Below, one piece after another: positions 6,785 through 15,298 of a stretch of 20,218 bases of DNA (the first letter of the stretch is position 1; each line of letters begins with the position of its first letter). This stretch comes from Aquifex sp964425585. Lineage in GTDB: Bacteria; Aquificota; Aquificia; Aquificales; Aquificaceae. The DNA lies in contig CAYRMG010000022.1 of assembly GCA_964425585.1 (NCBI GenBank), positions 1 to 20,218 of the forward strand, given 5' to 3'. The notes below the pieces were generated by a model. That model saw nothing but the letters and a program-made list of their open reading frames with translations. It was not told the origin of the DNA and made no database searches. The translations under genes were made by a program, and so were the position numbers.

Positions 6785-7392
6785 TCTAACGTTTTTACAT
6801 TCTCAAGGGTATAGAGAGTAAAGGCCGAAAGAAGTATGCAAAGTAAAAGAGCCACCAAGGATGAAAGCAGTATTCCCGCAACGGATAGAGCCAGAGCTAT
6901 GAGCAGAACTATAAGAATTACGGAAGTAGTTAGCCAAGTGAGGCCAACCCTTGTATACTTTAAGTTCGGAATTAACAGAAGAACAAGCATAGCTTGAAAT
7001 CCTTCTTTATGCGTTCTCGCTATGTAAAGCTCCTTTGAAAGATAAGGTTTATAAATTAGCCACCATAGTCCGAGGATTATATAGAGCTTTGTGAATAGGT
7101 AAGATAAAACCGAAACCGTATAGACGTAAACTGTCTCCGCAAGCGTGTAGGTAAATACAGAAGCTTTAGGAAACAAAATCTTTTTAATATCGTATTCTCC
7201 ACCTTCCTTTAGAACTTCCGTAAAGTGGATAACGGTTGAGTTTATAAGAAGGAATAGAAGATAAAAGGAAAAAACACCCACGTAGGGCAGCGGAGTTATC
7301 ACGAAAAGCACGGTAAAGAAAAATATCCAAGGGACGAAAAAATCGGGTTTTAAGATTACTTCCCTTACCGAATCTATTAGAACCTCTCTCAT
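6781..7392 (-). CDS. Polytopic membrane protein of unknown function
   Basis: About 203 residues with roughly five or six membrane segments and short polar loops (KEGGEYDIKK, YIARTHKEGFQ, PNLKYTR). I recognise no catalytic or binding motif and cannot assign a family. I chose the ATG at 7392. A TTG at 7401 would add three residues, but the ATG has GAAGAG just upstream and is the commoner codon. The gene is alone on its strand between lpxD and the sugar isomerase. Divergent from the isomerase, it leaves 42 bp between the starts. Confidence 0.75.
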   Translation of the reverse strand: MREVLIDSVREVILKPDFFVPWIFFFTVLFVITPLPYVGVFSFYLLFLLINSTVIHFTEVLKEGGEYDIKKILFPKASVFTYTLAETVYVYTVSVLSYLFTKLYIILGLWWLIYKPYLSKELYIARTHKEGFQAMLVLLLIPNLKYTRVGLTWLTTSVILIVLLIALALSVAGILLSSLVALLLCILLSAFTLYTLENVKTLD

Positions 7393-7422
7393 ACTCTTCA
7401 AGCGCTCAGCTTTATTTTAAGC

Positions 7423-7428
7423 TAAAAT
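7423..7428 (+). promoter_or_regulatory. Putative -10 box of the sugar isomerase
   Basis: TAAAAT ends 6 nt before the ATG at 7435. No Shine-Dalgarno lies between, so a transcript would start at or next to the start codon. Confidence 0.4.
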
Positions 7429-7434
7429 CAAGAC

Positions 7435-8394
7435 ATGGGGGTTGAGGAGTTACTTGAAGGATTTTACAACCAGATAACTTACGAAAAGATAGGCAAAGAA
7501 CTTTCCGAGTATAAGGGTGTTGTTTTTTGCGGAATGGGGGGTTCCGGAATAGCGGGAACCTTTGCAAGCAAGTGGCTAAATCACAGAGGTGTGAAGATTC
7601 CCGCTTTTGTAATAAAGGGATACGAACTTCCCCCTTTTGTTGATAACGGTTATCTCGTCGTTTGTATAAGCTACAGCGGAAATACTGAAGAAACCCTTTC
7701 AAATTTTGAGGAGGCACTGAGAAGAGGGATTAAGCCCGTGTGTATAACCTCCGGAGGGAAGTTGAAAGAGCTTGCGGAAAAAAACGGATGTGAGGTTCAC
7801 GAAGTTCCGAAAGGTTTTCAACCGAGATACGCTTTCGGTTATCTCCTTTCAAAAGCTTTGTGCCTTGTGGGTATAACGCCCGAGGAGATGGAGGACGCCA
7901 AGGAAAACTTGAAGGAAAACCTTGAAAAGATAAAGGAAGAGGGATTCAAAATAGCGGAAAGACTTTACGGATACATCCCCGTGATTTACTCCACCCCCCT
8001 TACCGATGCGATAGCGGAAAGATGGAAGGGACAGATAAACGAGAATGCAAAAACACCCCTTTATTATGCGGTTCTTCCCGAGATGCACCACAACGAGGTT
8101 ATGAGTTGGAACAATCCCTCTTTAAGGAACAAATTTCATTATATCCTCATGTATGATGAGAAGGATTACCATAGGGTAAAGCTCAGGGTTGATATAACCG
8201 CAAAGCTTTTGAAGGATATGGGAATAGTTCCGATAATGCTAAAAGGAGAAGGTAACTCTTACCTTTCCCGTGCGCTTTACTTGGTTCATCTTGCGGACTG
8301 GGTGAGTGTAAAACTTGCGGAACTTTACGGATACGACCCGATGAAGGTTGATACGATAGAGAGGATTAAGCAAGAGATAAAGAAGTATGAATAA
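7435..8394 (+). CDS. Bifunctional phosphoglucose/phosphomannose isomerase
   Basis: 319 residues of the SIS-domain PGI/PMI family known from Crenarchaeota and some deep bacteria. It interconverts glucose-6-phosphate or mannose-6-phosphate with fructose-6-phosphate in the cytoplasm. Phosphosugar-binding signatures are CGMGGSGIAG (32-41) and SYSGNTEET (79-87), followed by the family segment with FQPRYAFGYL. Catalytic candidates are Glu203 (INENAK) and His218/His219 (PEMHHNEVMSW), matching the Glu203/His219 pair I recall for Pyrobaculum aerophilum. Its presence suggests the organism uses this enzyme in gluconeogenesis and sugar-nucleotide supply. The end overlaps truA by 8 bp, so the two are probably co-translated. 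Confidence 0.93.
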   Translation: MGVEELLEGFYNQITYEKIGKELSEYKGVVFCGMGGSGIAGTFASKWLNHRGVKIPAFVIKGYELPPFVDNGYLVVCISYSGNTEETLSNFEEALRRGIKPVCITSGGKLKELAEKNGCEVHEVPKGFQPRYAFGYLLSKALCLVGITPEEMEDAKENLKENLEKIKEEGFKIAERLYGYIPVIYSTPLTDAIAERWKGQINENAKTPLYYAVLPEMHHNEVMSWNNPSLRNKFHYILMYDEKDYHRVKLRVDITAKLLKDMGIVPIMLKGEGNSYLSRALYLVHLADWVSVKLAELYGYDPMKVDTIERIKQEIKKYE

Positions 8395-9112
8395 TTACCT
8401 TCTTCGGCTTGCCTTTGTGGGAACAAACTTTTCCGGTTGGCAGGTTCAACCAAAAGAAAGAACCGTTCAGGGTGTTTTGCAGGATTCCCTTTCCCGAATC
8501 TTTAACGAGGAGGTTAAGGTAATAGGTTGTTGCAGGACAGATTCGGGTGTTCATGCCCTTGATTATGTGGCAAATTTTAAGACCGAAAAAGATTTTCCCG
8601 AAGAAAAGCTTTTACTTGCTTTGAACGGAATCCTGCCGAAGGATATAGGCGTTTACGAAGTGAAAAAGGTATCCCCCGAATTCAATGCGAGATATTCCGT
8701 AAAGGGAAAGGTCTACCTTTACAAAATTTGGAATGCTAATATAAGAAATCCCTTTTTGTATCCTTTTACCTGGCAGGTAAAAAAAGAGATAGACATTGAG
8801 CTTTTAAAAAGGGCTCTTGAACTCGTAAGGGGAAAGCATGATTTTAGAGCTTTCGCCAAGCTTGAGGAGGAGAGAAACACCGTGATAAATATTGAGGATG
8901 TTAACCTAAAAGTAGAAGGAAAGCTTATAAATATAAGGCTCAAAGCCTCCCACTTCCTGAGGTATATGGTAAGAAGAATTATCGGAACCGCAGTAAAAAT
9001 ATCCTCGGGAGTTTACGAACTATCTCTAATGGAGGAGCTACTTGAGGGAAAAGGTAAGGCACCCTACACCGCACCTCCCCAGGGTCTACACCTTGAAAAG
9101 GTCATACTTTAA
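8387..9112 (+). CDS. truA: tRNA pseudouridine(38-40) synthase
   Basis: 241 residues, typical length. TruA makes pseudouridine at positions 38-40 of the tRNA anticodon arm. The catalytic aspartate is Asp52 in CCRTDSGVHAL, where most homologues read GRTDxGVHA; here GR is CR. The forefinger region SGWQVQPKERTVQG (16-29) and the C-terminal LRYMVRRIIGTA are family hallmarks. Start ATG at 8387 lies inside the end of the isomerase gene (8-bp overlap). The stop is the first half of a perfect 12-bp palindrome. Confidence 0.95.
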   Translation: MNNYLLRLAFVGTNFSGWQVQPKERTVQGVLQDSLSRIFNEEVKVIGCCRTDSGVHALDYVANFKTEKDFPEEKLLLALNGILPKDIGVYEVKKVSPEFNARYSVKGKVYLYKIWNANIRNPFLYPFTWQVKKEIDIELLKRALELVRGKHDFRAFAKLEEERNTVINIEDVNLKVEGKLINIRLKASHFLRYMVRRIIGTAVKISSGVYELSLMEELLEGKGKAPYTAPPQGLHLEKVIL

Positions 9113-9122
9113 CCCGCGGGTT
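9111..9122. repeat. Perfect 12-bp palindrome at the truA stop
   Basis: AACCCGCGGGTT begins inside the truA stop codon. As RNA it could form only a four-pair stem with a four-base loop. It may be a weak terminator or an operator in front of the next gene, or it may be chance. Confidence 0.3.
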
Positions 9123-9140
9123 CTCCTTTATTTTATTAAC

Positions 9141-9377
9141 ATGAGAGAAAGACCTCTACCGGACTGGGTAAAGGAAAGAATTCTTCAAAAAGTGAGGAAC
9201 AAGGCGCTCGCTCAGGAAGCCTTTAAGTATATAACCGTTGTTGAGAAAGATGACGGAACGCTTCTCGTTAAAGAGAACTTCAACAACACCCAACACCATG
9301 CCCTCTGGTTTATGGTGTTAGCGTGTGTTAACTACGCTCAGAGGCTCCTCAGAGGTGAAGATATAGAGGATATCTGA
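9141..9377 (+). CDS. Small conserved-looking protein, function unknown
   Basis: 78 residues, predicted mixed helical and soluble, beginning MRERPLPDWVKERIL. Features are a basic N-terminal helix, a central KDDGTLLVKENF strand pair, a histidine pair (QHHALWFMVLACVNYAQRLL, 51-70) and an acidic end. I do not recognise the family. I set the start at ATG 9141 because the longer in-frame extension to 9042 runs inside truA and has a low-complexity, unlikely sequence. There is no Shine-Dalgarno; TATTTT ends 6 nt upstream. It follows truA by 28 bp and precedes the transporter by 15 bp. Confidence 0.7.
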   Translation: MRERPLPDWVKERILQKVRNKALAQEAFKYITVVEKDDGTLLVKENFNNTQHHALWFMVLACVNYAQRLLRGEDIEDI

Positions 9378-9379
9378 GC

Positions 9380-9385
9380 TAAAAT
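9380..9385 (+). promoter_or_regulatory. Putative -10 box of the MFS transporter
   Basis: TAAAAT, first base just after the stop of the preceding gene, ends 7 nt before the transporter ATG. No Shine-Dalgarno lies between box and start. Confidence 0.38.
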
Positions 9386-9392
9386 ATTCCTC

Positions 9393-10577
9393 ATGCTTAC
9401 CAAGGAAGAAAAGAAAGTCGTTGCGGGAATAACATTCGTAGTTGTTGCAAGATTTTTGGGACTTTTTCTACTTCTTCCTGTTCTTGCTCCCTACGTTAAG
9501 AAACTTTCGGGAAGCACACCGCTTCTTACGGGTCTTGCGGTAGGTATATACGGACTAACCCAGGCGTTGCTTCAGATTCCCTTCGGATACCTCTCGGATA
9601 AATACTCAAGGAAAGGAGTAATAACGGTCGGGCTTCTCGTATACACATTGGGTAGCTTTCTCGGCGGTATAGCTACAAACATATGGAGTATGCTTGTTGC
9701 CCGTTTCCTTCAGGGGGCAGGAGCAATATCTTCCGCAGCAATAGCTCTATCCGCGGACCTCATAAGGGAAGAGGTAAGAACGGTGGCCTTTGCCCATATA
9801 GGGGCGGCAATAGGTATGACCTTTGCCTTCAGCATAGTAATTGCTCCCGTTCTTGCGGGTAAACTCGGCGTTCCTTTCATCTTTTTCCTCACGGGAACGC
9901 TTTCTCTTTTGGCACTTTTATATCTTCTTTTATTTATTCACGAACCGAAGAGGCACGAAAAGGAAATAGAACCCTTTTTAAAACTTCTTCCTCAGATACT
10001 CACGGATAAAAACCAGATGGCTGTGAACCTATCTATAGGAATCCTCCACCTTATTCTTGTATCTATATTCACCGTTGTTCCTATTGAACTAATAGAACGT
10101 TACAACCTACCGAAACCCGAGCACTGGAAGATATACCTGCCGGTTATTCTTATATCCCTCGCAATAATGGTTCCCGCCATAATAATTGCGGAGAAAAGGG
10201 GAAAAATAAAGCCCGTTTACCTTTCGGGTATACTCCTTATATCCTTGGGGTTTCTCGCCCATATCCTCATCAGGGATATATACGGTGTTTTTCTTATGCT
10301 TCTTTTCTTCTTCATAGGCTTTCACCTTCTTGAACCCATACTTCCTTCCCTTCTTACAAAATTTGCAGGTTCCGAAAGGAGGGGAATAGCGGTGGGAGTA
10401 TACAATACTATACAGTTCATAGGTGCATTTTTAGGCGGTGTTTTGGGAGGTGTATTCCTTAAACTCGGGAAGGATTATCTAATTACCGTTGACCTTCTCA
10501 TATCTATTCTGTGGTTTATCTTTATAGCTTTATGGATAAAAGGAGTTGAGATAAAGAAGAGGGCGAATCAGCCGTAG
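9393..10577 (+). CDS. MFS transporter, YajR-like, without the C-terminal YAM domain
   Basis: 394 residues, twelve predicted membrane segments. Motif A is GYLSDKYSRKGV after helix 2. The segment AVGIYGLTQALLQIPFGYLS (about 50-69) and the later ARFLQGAGAISSAAIALSAD strongly recall Escherichia coli YajR, a proton-driven DHA1-type exporter whose substrate is not established. YajR carries a soluble C-terminal domain of about 65 residues; this protein stops soon after helix 12 (KGVEIKKRANQP), so that domain is missing. Substrate unknown. The ATG has no Shine-Dalgarno. The 3' end overlaps soeC on the other strand by 10 bp. Confidence 0.88.
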   Translation: MLTKEEKKVVAGITFVVVARFLGLFLLLPVLAPYVKKLSGSTPLLTGLAVGIYGLTQALLQIPFGYLSDKYSRKGVITVGLLVYTLGSFLGGIATNIWSMLVARFLQGAGAISSAAIALSADLIREEVRTVAFAHIGAAIGMTFAFSIVIAPVLAGKLGVPFIFFLTGTLSLLALLYLLLFIHEPKRHEKEIEPFLKLLPQILTDKNQMAVNLSIGILHLILVSIFTVVPIELIERYNLPKPEHWKIYLPVILISLAIMVPAIIIAEKRGKIKPVYLSGILLISLGFLAHILIRDIYGVFLMLLFFFIGFHLLEPILPSLLTKFAGSERRGIAVGVYNTIQFIGAFLGGVLGGVFLKLGKDYLITVDLLISILWFIFIALWIKGVEIKKRANQP

Positions 10578-11584
10578 AGGGATATTCTCGTTTCCTTTCT
10601 TTCCATGTATCCTTTTCTGAGTTTGTATCCCTCTTCGGGGTAAAGTCCGTAAAAGAGATTCTGAACGTGATTTCCTTCAACAAAGAAGCACCATCTTTCT
10701 ATGGCACTTCCTACGAGTATTGAGAGGTAAATCGTTGAAAGGAGATAAATGTTCACGGTTCCGGTTATGTAAACGTATATCAAAAGGAATAGGGGAATTA
10801 TGAAGGTAAATAGGTATGCAAGGGGTATAAAGGTGGGAAGCATTTGTTTTCCCTTTGCGTAGTAAAACTCCGTTGTGCAGTAGTTATCCGTTGTTGAGCC
10901 TTTGTCTATAACCCTTATGGGTCTGTTATGGGGAAGGTTCAGAGCTTCGTTGAGCGTGGGACGCTTTATATAGAACTGTCTAATGTTAAAGGCAAGCCTA
11001 AAGCCGAATCCGAGCAGAACAAAGAGGAACGTAAGGAATAGGAACGTTCCCGTATAGGGAAGGTTGTAGAAGTATGAGATTATTGTAAAAGCAGAGGAGC
11101 CAAGCATTAAATACATTAGAAGATAGTAGATAACCGTTATTCCCGTGTTCCACTCAAGAACAAACTTGTTGCTTGCGTAAATCATTGCGGTTGAAAACCC
11201 GCTTAAAACACCCAGAATCCAGGTTATTATTCCGAAGGTGTGTTCAAGGAAGGGAGATACTTCAAAGTATTTGAGTATAAGGTAAATGAGCAGTGTAAAT
11301 CCGTAAGCTCCGCTAAAAACTGCTTCCCTTGAAAGCCACGAAGTATTAAACCTCTTTATAGCTTTCCAAGCTCTCAACTTGTGCCCGAGGTGAAAAGATG
11401 CACCTATGGCTCCCAAGCCTATTAGTATGAGGCTTATAGTTCCCGATAGAAGAACAACTTCTTTAGGAAGTCCCCTGCCCTTTCCGAAAAGGGTAAGAAA
11501 CTCAATAAAGTAAGTAAAGATAAATAAACCTATAGACGTTCCCGCTGTTAAAAAGAAGAATATAAGGGAAATGGGCGGGTGCAT
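10568..11584 (-). CDS. soeC: Sulfite dehydrogenase membrane anchor, DmsC family (SoeC)
   Basis: 338 residues, about eight membrane helices. The N-terminus MHPPISLIFFFLTAGTSIGL and the loop FHLGHKLRAWKAI...TSWLSREAVFSG match the DmsC-type anchor of DMSO reductase-like enzymes, as does ERWCFFVEGNH near the end. In SoeABC the anchor passes electrons from the iron-sulfur subunit to the quinone pool. A cytoplasmic loop (about 208-245, RPTLNEALNLPHNRPIRVID) may contact SoeB. The gene lies 13 bp after soeB with Shine-Dalgarno AAAGGAGGT. Alternative names for related anchors are PsrC or SreC, but those are mostly of the NrfD type. Confidence 0.83.
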   Translation of the reverse strand: MHPPISLIFFFLTAGTSIGLFIFTYFIEFLTLFGKGRGLPKEVVLLSGTISLILIGLGAIGASFHLGHKLRAWKAIKRFNTSWLSREAVFSGAYGFTLLIYLILKYFEVSPFLEHTFGIITWILGVLSGFSTAMIYASNKFVLEWNTGITVIYYLLMYLMLGSSAFTIISYFYNLPYTGTFLFLTFLFVLLGFGFRLAFNIRQFYIKRPTLNEALNLPHNRPIRVIDKGSTTDNYCTTEFYYAKGKQMLPTFIPLAYLFTFIIPLFLLIYVYITGTVNIYLLSTIYLSILVGSAIERWCFFVEGNHVQNLFYGLYPEEGYKLRKGYMERKETRISLYG

Positions 11585-11597
11585 TTCTTACCTCCTT

Positions 11598-12356
11598 TTA
11601 TGGTAATTGTTCGTAAACTTCCTCGCTCTTTTCTTCGGTTGCTTTTTGTCCAGCGGATGTGTGGTGTCTTCTCAGAACTTCAAGGAAAAGAGGGTTATCG
11701 GGTTTAAGGATGTGCTTTTCAAACTCTTCAAGGTTTATCTTCGTTTCCTGTCTCGGTAGGTAGTGATTTGCGGGATTTGTTCCCATATCGGGGAAGAGAA
11801 CAAAACCGTTTCTCTCCTTTATGAGCCTGTAAACTTCGCTGTTCGGGTCTTCAATATCCCCGAAGAACCTTGCCCTTGCGGGGCAGGTTAAAACGCATGC
11901 GGGTTGTCTGTGTTCCGGCGGAAGGGTTTCATCGTAAATCCTGTCTATGCAAAGGGTGCATTTTTTCATAACCTTATCCGCTTCGTCAAACTCACGACAA
12001 CCGTAGGGACATGCCCACGAGCAGAGCTTACAGCCTATACAGTCATCGTAGTTTACCAGAACTATACCGTCTTGTTCCCTCTTGTAGCTTGCGCCGGTGG
12101 GACATACGGGAACACAGGGTGCATCCTGACAGTGGAGGCACGACTTGGGAAGGTGGAATACTTGGGTTTCGGGAAATTCGCCCGTTTCATAGGTAAATAT
12201 TCTGTTATACCATACGCCTGAAGGGTGAGCTCCAAAGGGGTCATAATCGGATAAGGGGCCGAAAGCAGCCTGTGTATTCCACTCTTTACAGTTTGTAGCA
12301 CAGGCATGACAACCGACACAGGTGTTCAAATCTATAACGAGAGCATACTGCGGCAT
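11598..12356 (-). CDS. soeB: Sulfite dehydrogenase iron-sulfur subunit (SoeB)
   Basis: 252 residues with four ferredoxin-like cysteine groups, expected to bind four [4Fe-4S] clusters. These are CVGCHACATNC (13-23), CLHCQDAPCVPVCP, CIGCKLCSWACPYGC and CTLC...CVLTC. There is no Tat or Sec signal, so it works in the cytoplasm, relaying electrons from SoeA to SoeC. A C-terminal tail of about 70 residues lacks cysteines. It starts 19 bp after soeA with Shine-Dalgarno AAGGAGGT. It is the usual DmsB/PsrB-type partner; the SoeB name follows from SoeA. Confidence 0.88.
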   Translation of the reverse strand: MPQYALVIDLNTCVGCHACATNCKEWNTQAAFGPLSDYDPFGAHPSGVWYNRIFTYETGEFPETQVFHLPKSCLHCQDAPCVPVCPTGASYKREQDGIVLVNYDDCIGCKLCSWACPYGCREFDEADKVMKKCTLCIDRIYDETLPPEHRQPACVLTCPARARFFGDIEDPNSEVYRLIKERNGFVLFPDMGTNPANHYLPRQETKINLEEFEKHILKPDNPLFLEVLRRHHTSAGQKATEEKSEEVYEQLP

Positions 12357-12375
12357 ATTTCTACCTCCTTAAATT

Positions 12376-15225
12376 TTATGGTTTATACCTTAAAAGCTCG
12401 GTCCATCTTTCCTTAATGTAAGGAAGGGGTTCTACCTTAAACTCGGGATAGGTTTCGGGTGTTTGGTCTTCCGCCTTGTAAACCCTTACCTTTGTATCAA
12501 ACCAGGCAAGGTGTCCCGTGATGGGGTCTCCGTAGTAAAACTCCCTTCCGCCCATTCTTATGGAGTGGGGTATTACATGGTTGAGAAGGAATCCCTGATG
12601 TCCCTCTTCAGCTTCGGGTTTCAGTCCCCAAGCTCCGGCCATCTTTCCTATTGCGTTCCACGTCCAGACGGAGTTCGGCTCGGTGCATTCGGTGAGGAAT
12701 ACCTGACACTTGACCTTACCTATTCTGGACTCAACCCATACCCAGTCAAGGTGCTTTATACCGAGTTTCTTAGCTGTCTTCGGGTTCATATACAGGTAAT
12801 TTCTTGTTGATATTTGTCTGAGCCATGCATTCTGTGAGTCCCAGGAGTGATACATCCACTGGGGTCTCTTTGTAAATGCGTAAAGGGGGTAATCGTCTCC
12901 GCTTACCTCTTCCTCAAAGGGCGGATACCAGAAGGGTAAGGGGTCAAAGTATTTCACAAGCCTTTCCCTGATTACAGGGTCGTTGGGGGGCTGGTTTTCC
13001 CCTTCCCAGAGTCCCTGTCCCGCAAGCCTGAACTTCTGAAGCGTTTCAACGTAGAAGTTCATTATTATGGGGTCTGTTCTTTTTACAAACTTAACGCTTT
13101 TTGCCCATTCAAGATAATCCTTATTCGCATACCTGTAGTAGCGCATGTGTTCGGGAAGCGGATAGTAGAAAAAGCCCTTATTTTTTGCATACATCTCAAG
13201 CTGTTTCGGGTTGGGTTCTCCTACAAAGTGTTTATCTCCGTTCTTTCCTCTCCATCCCGCGAGTGCCCCTATACCGGGCTGAGGTTGCCAGTTTATGAGG
13301 AAATCCTTCCAATCCTTGTATTTGGGTGTTCCATCTTCATTTACAAAGCCCGGAAGACCGAGTTTCGTTCCGAGCCTTACCATTATTTCTCCCCAGGGGA
13401 GGACGTCAAGCTTTTCACCCTTTATGTCTCTCGGCTCAACTATGGGCTGTCTTATGGCGTCAACGGGTCCCGAGGCAACGGAGGGCGGTCTGTCAAGAAG
13501 TGAGAGGGCGAACCATTGCTCCAGATACGTGGCATCCGGAAGAACAAGATCCGAGTAGGCTACCATCTCGCTGTAGAAGGCGTCTATAGTTATTATCTTC
13601 GGAATTACGTAGTTTCCGCTTGCATCCTTAGCGGTGAGGGCTTTGAGAATATAGGGAATATTCTGGGAAGAGTTCCAGGCCATATTTGCCATGTAAATCA
13701 TAAGGACTTCTATATCGTATGGGTTTCTCTCGTAGGCTGCGGGTATTACGTTCTGTATAAGTCCGTGGGCTGCTATGGGGAATTCCCAGCTATAAGCTCT
13801 GTCTATTCTAAGGGGATTTCCGTTTTCATCAACAAGAAGGTCGTCGGGACTTTGAGGAATACCGAGGTGGGGACCGTAAGGCTTTCCGAACTCAAGCTCA
13901 TCAAGGGATTTTATCTTCTTGGGTTTGGGCAAGTCCTCTATGTGCTTGGGATACGGGGGTTTTGCGAGGTGTCCTCCGGGTCTATCAATGCATCCAAGAA
14001 GCATCATGAGAACGAATACCGCCCTTGCGGTTTGGTATCCGTTTGAGTGGGAAGCTATTCCCCTCATTATATGGAAGGAGACGGGTCTTCCCTTCATGGT
14101 CTTGTGCTTTCTTCCCCATACGTCGGTCCACTCTATGGGAAGCTCTATCGGATTGTAAAGGGCGGTAACTCCCAGTTCTTTTGCTATTCTTTCTATCGTC
14201 TCCGCGGGTATTCCGGTAATCTTTGATACCTTTTCCGGTGTGTAATCCTTAACTATCCTTTCCGCAAATATATCAAAAGCGGGTCTTACTTTATATCCTT
14301 CGGGCGTTTCAAACTCACCTATGAAAGCGGGGTCCAGGTTATCGGGAACTATGCGGTCCGCGGGTTTAAAGCTGTTTGACTTTTTGTCAAATACCATGGG
14401 CTTTCCTTCTTCATTTCTGTAGAAAAGGCCGTCCTTTGGCGTTCCGGGAGCCTGAATCACGAGCCAGGGAGCGTTTGTGTATTCCTTGAGAAACTCCCAA
14501 TCTATGAGGTTGTATTTAAAGAGAACGTGCGCAAGACCTAAGATGAAAGCTCCGTCCGTTCCGGGTTTTATGGGAACCCACTCGTCCGCTATGGCCCCGT
14601 AGCTCCATCTTACGGGGTTGACGAAAACGAACTTTCCTCCCCTTCTCTTCAGTTCCTGTATACCGAGCTTAAAGGGATTTGATGCGTGGTCCTCCGCAAC
14701 ACCTATCATCATGAAATACTTCGTGTGTTCAAAGTCCGGGTCTCCGAACTCCCAGAAGGAGTATCCCACGGACATAAGCCCTGCCGCTGCAACGTTAACG
14801 GAACAGAACCCACCGTGTGCCGCCCAGTTTATCGTTCCTATTTGGCCTGCAAACCATCCGTTTATCGCCTGCATCTGGTCTCTTCCCGTGAAGAATGCAA
14901 CCTTTGCGGGATTCTTTTGTGCGGCTTCCCTTATCCATTTAGCCGCTATCTCAAGGGCTTCATCCCATTCTATTTCCTTAAACTGTCCCGAACCGCGGGG
15001 ACCTACCCTGAGTAAGGGTTTTCTCAACCTTGCGGGAGAGTATTCTTTCATTATTCCCGAGGAACCCTTAGCACATAGAACACCTTTATTTAGAGGGTGG
15101 TCATCGTTTCCCTTTATATATGTAACCCTACCGTTTCTTACGTAAACCTCTATACCGCAACGGCAAGCACACATATAACATGTGCTGTAATACTTCTTTT
15201 CGTAAAAGCTTCCGCCAATTTCCAT
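12376..15225 (-). CDS. soeA: Sulfite dehydrogenase molybdopterin catalytic subunit (SoeA)
   Basis: 949 residues of the DMSO reductase family. An N-terminal [4Fe-4S] motif has Cys16, Cys19, Cys23 and Cys51 (CYMCACRCG; then GVLCAKGSSGIM). HPLNKGVLCAKG, FTGRDQMQA and AAHGGFCSVN are the segments I remember as typical of SoeA. Cys141 in GGFCSVN is the likely molybdenum ligand. No twin-arginine signal is present, consistent with a cytoplasmic enzyme and unlike PsrA, PhsA or TtrA. Predicted reaction: sulfite to sulfate with bis-MGD molybdenum, electrons via SoeB/SoeC to quinone. I chose ATG 15225 rather than the in-frame ATG at 15285 because AAGGAGGG lies 7 nt upstream of it. First gene of soeABC. 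A sulfur or polysulfide reductase role is possible but less likely. Confidence 0.87.
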   Translation of the reverse strand: MEIGGSFYEKKYYSTCYMCACRCGIEVYVRNGRVTYIKGNDDHPLNKGVLCAKGSSGIMKEYSPARLRKPLLRVGPRGSGQFKEIEWDEALEIAAKWIREAAQKNPAKVAFFTGRDQMQAINGWFAGQIGTINWAAHGGFCSVNVAAAGLMSVGYSFWEFGDPDFEHTKYFMMIGVAEDHASNPFKLGIQELKRRGGKFVFVNPVRWSYGAIADEWVPIKPGTDGAFILGLAHVLFKYNLIDWEFLKEYTNAPWLVIQAPGTPKDGLFYRNEEGKPMVFDKKSNSFKPADRIVPDNLDPAFIGEFETPEGYKVRPAFDIFAERIVKDYTPEKVSKITGIPAETIERIAKELGVTALYNPIELPIEWTDVWGRKHKTMKGRPVSFHIMRGIASHSNGYQTARAVFVLMMLLGCIDRPGGHLAKPPYPKHIEDLPKPKKIKSLDELEFGKPYGPHLGIPQSPDDLLVDENGNPLRIDRAYSWEFPIAAHGLIQNVIPAAYERNPYDIEVLMIYMANMAWNSSQNIPYILKALTAKDASGNYVIPKIITIDAFYSEMVAYSDLVLPDATYLEQWFALSLLDRPPSVASGPVDAIRQPIVEPRDIKGEKLDVLPWGEIMVRLGTKLGLPGFVNEDGTPKYKDWKDFLINWQPQPGIGALAGWRGKNGDKHFVGEPNPKQLEMYAKNKGFFYYPLPEHMRYYRYANKDYLEWAKSVKFVKRTDPIIMNFYVETLQKFRLAGQGLWEGENQPPNDPVIRERLVKYFDPLPFWYPPFEEEVSGDDYPLYAFTKRPQWMYHSWDSQNAWLRQISTRNYLYMNPKTAKKLGIKHLDWVWVESRIGKVKCQVFLTECTEPNSVWTWNAIGKMAGAWGLKPEAEEGHQGFLLNHVIPHSIRMGGREFYYGDPITGHLAWFDTKVRVYKAEDQTPETYPEFKVEPLPYIKERWTELLRYKP

Positions 15226-15247
15226 AGAAGTTCCCTCCTTAACTTCT
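15226..15247 (-). promoter_or_regulatory. Hairpin displaying the soeA Shine-Dalgarno in its loop
   Basis: On the soeA strand AGAAGTT and AACTTCT form a perfect 7-bp stem (15247-15241 with 15232-15226). They enclose the 8-nt loop AAGGAGGG (15240-15233), which is the ribosome-binding site itself. The 3' arm ends exactly at the ATG. Such an arrangement can control initiation by RNA folding or by a loop-binding protein. Seen directly; function inferred. Confidence 0.5.
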
Positions 15248-15298
15248 TTTAACAATAAACACTTTGGTCGGTATGTAGATGACACACTTCCTTAAGGT

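Noticed and set aside
9042..9140. Longer version of the 78-residue gene starting inside truA
   Set aside because: The extra 33 residues are the truA sequence read in another frame plus the palindrome region; they lack protein-like character.
13516..14046. 176-codon open frame antisense to soeA
   Set aside because: It mirrors the codon pattern of soeA, has no ribosome-binding site and no recognisable family; several similar shadow frames lie in the same gene.
15226..15285. Upstream in-frame ATG at 15285 that would lengthen SoeA by 20 residues
   Set aside because: It has no Shine-Dalgarno, starts upstream of the likely RNA start near 15292 by only a few bases, and the added residues do not resemble SoeA; ATG 15225 has a strong ribosome-binding site.
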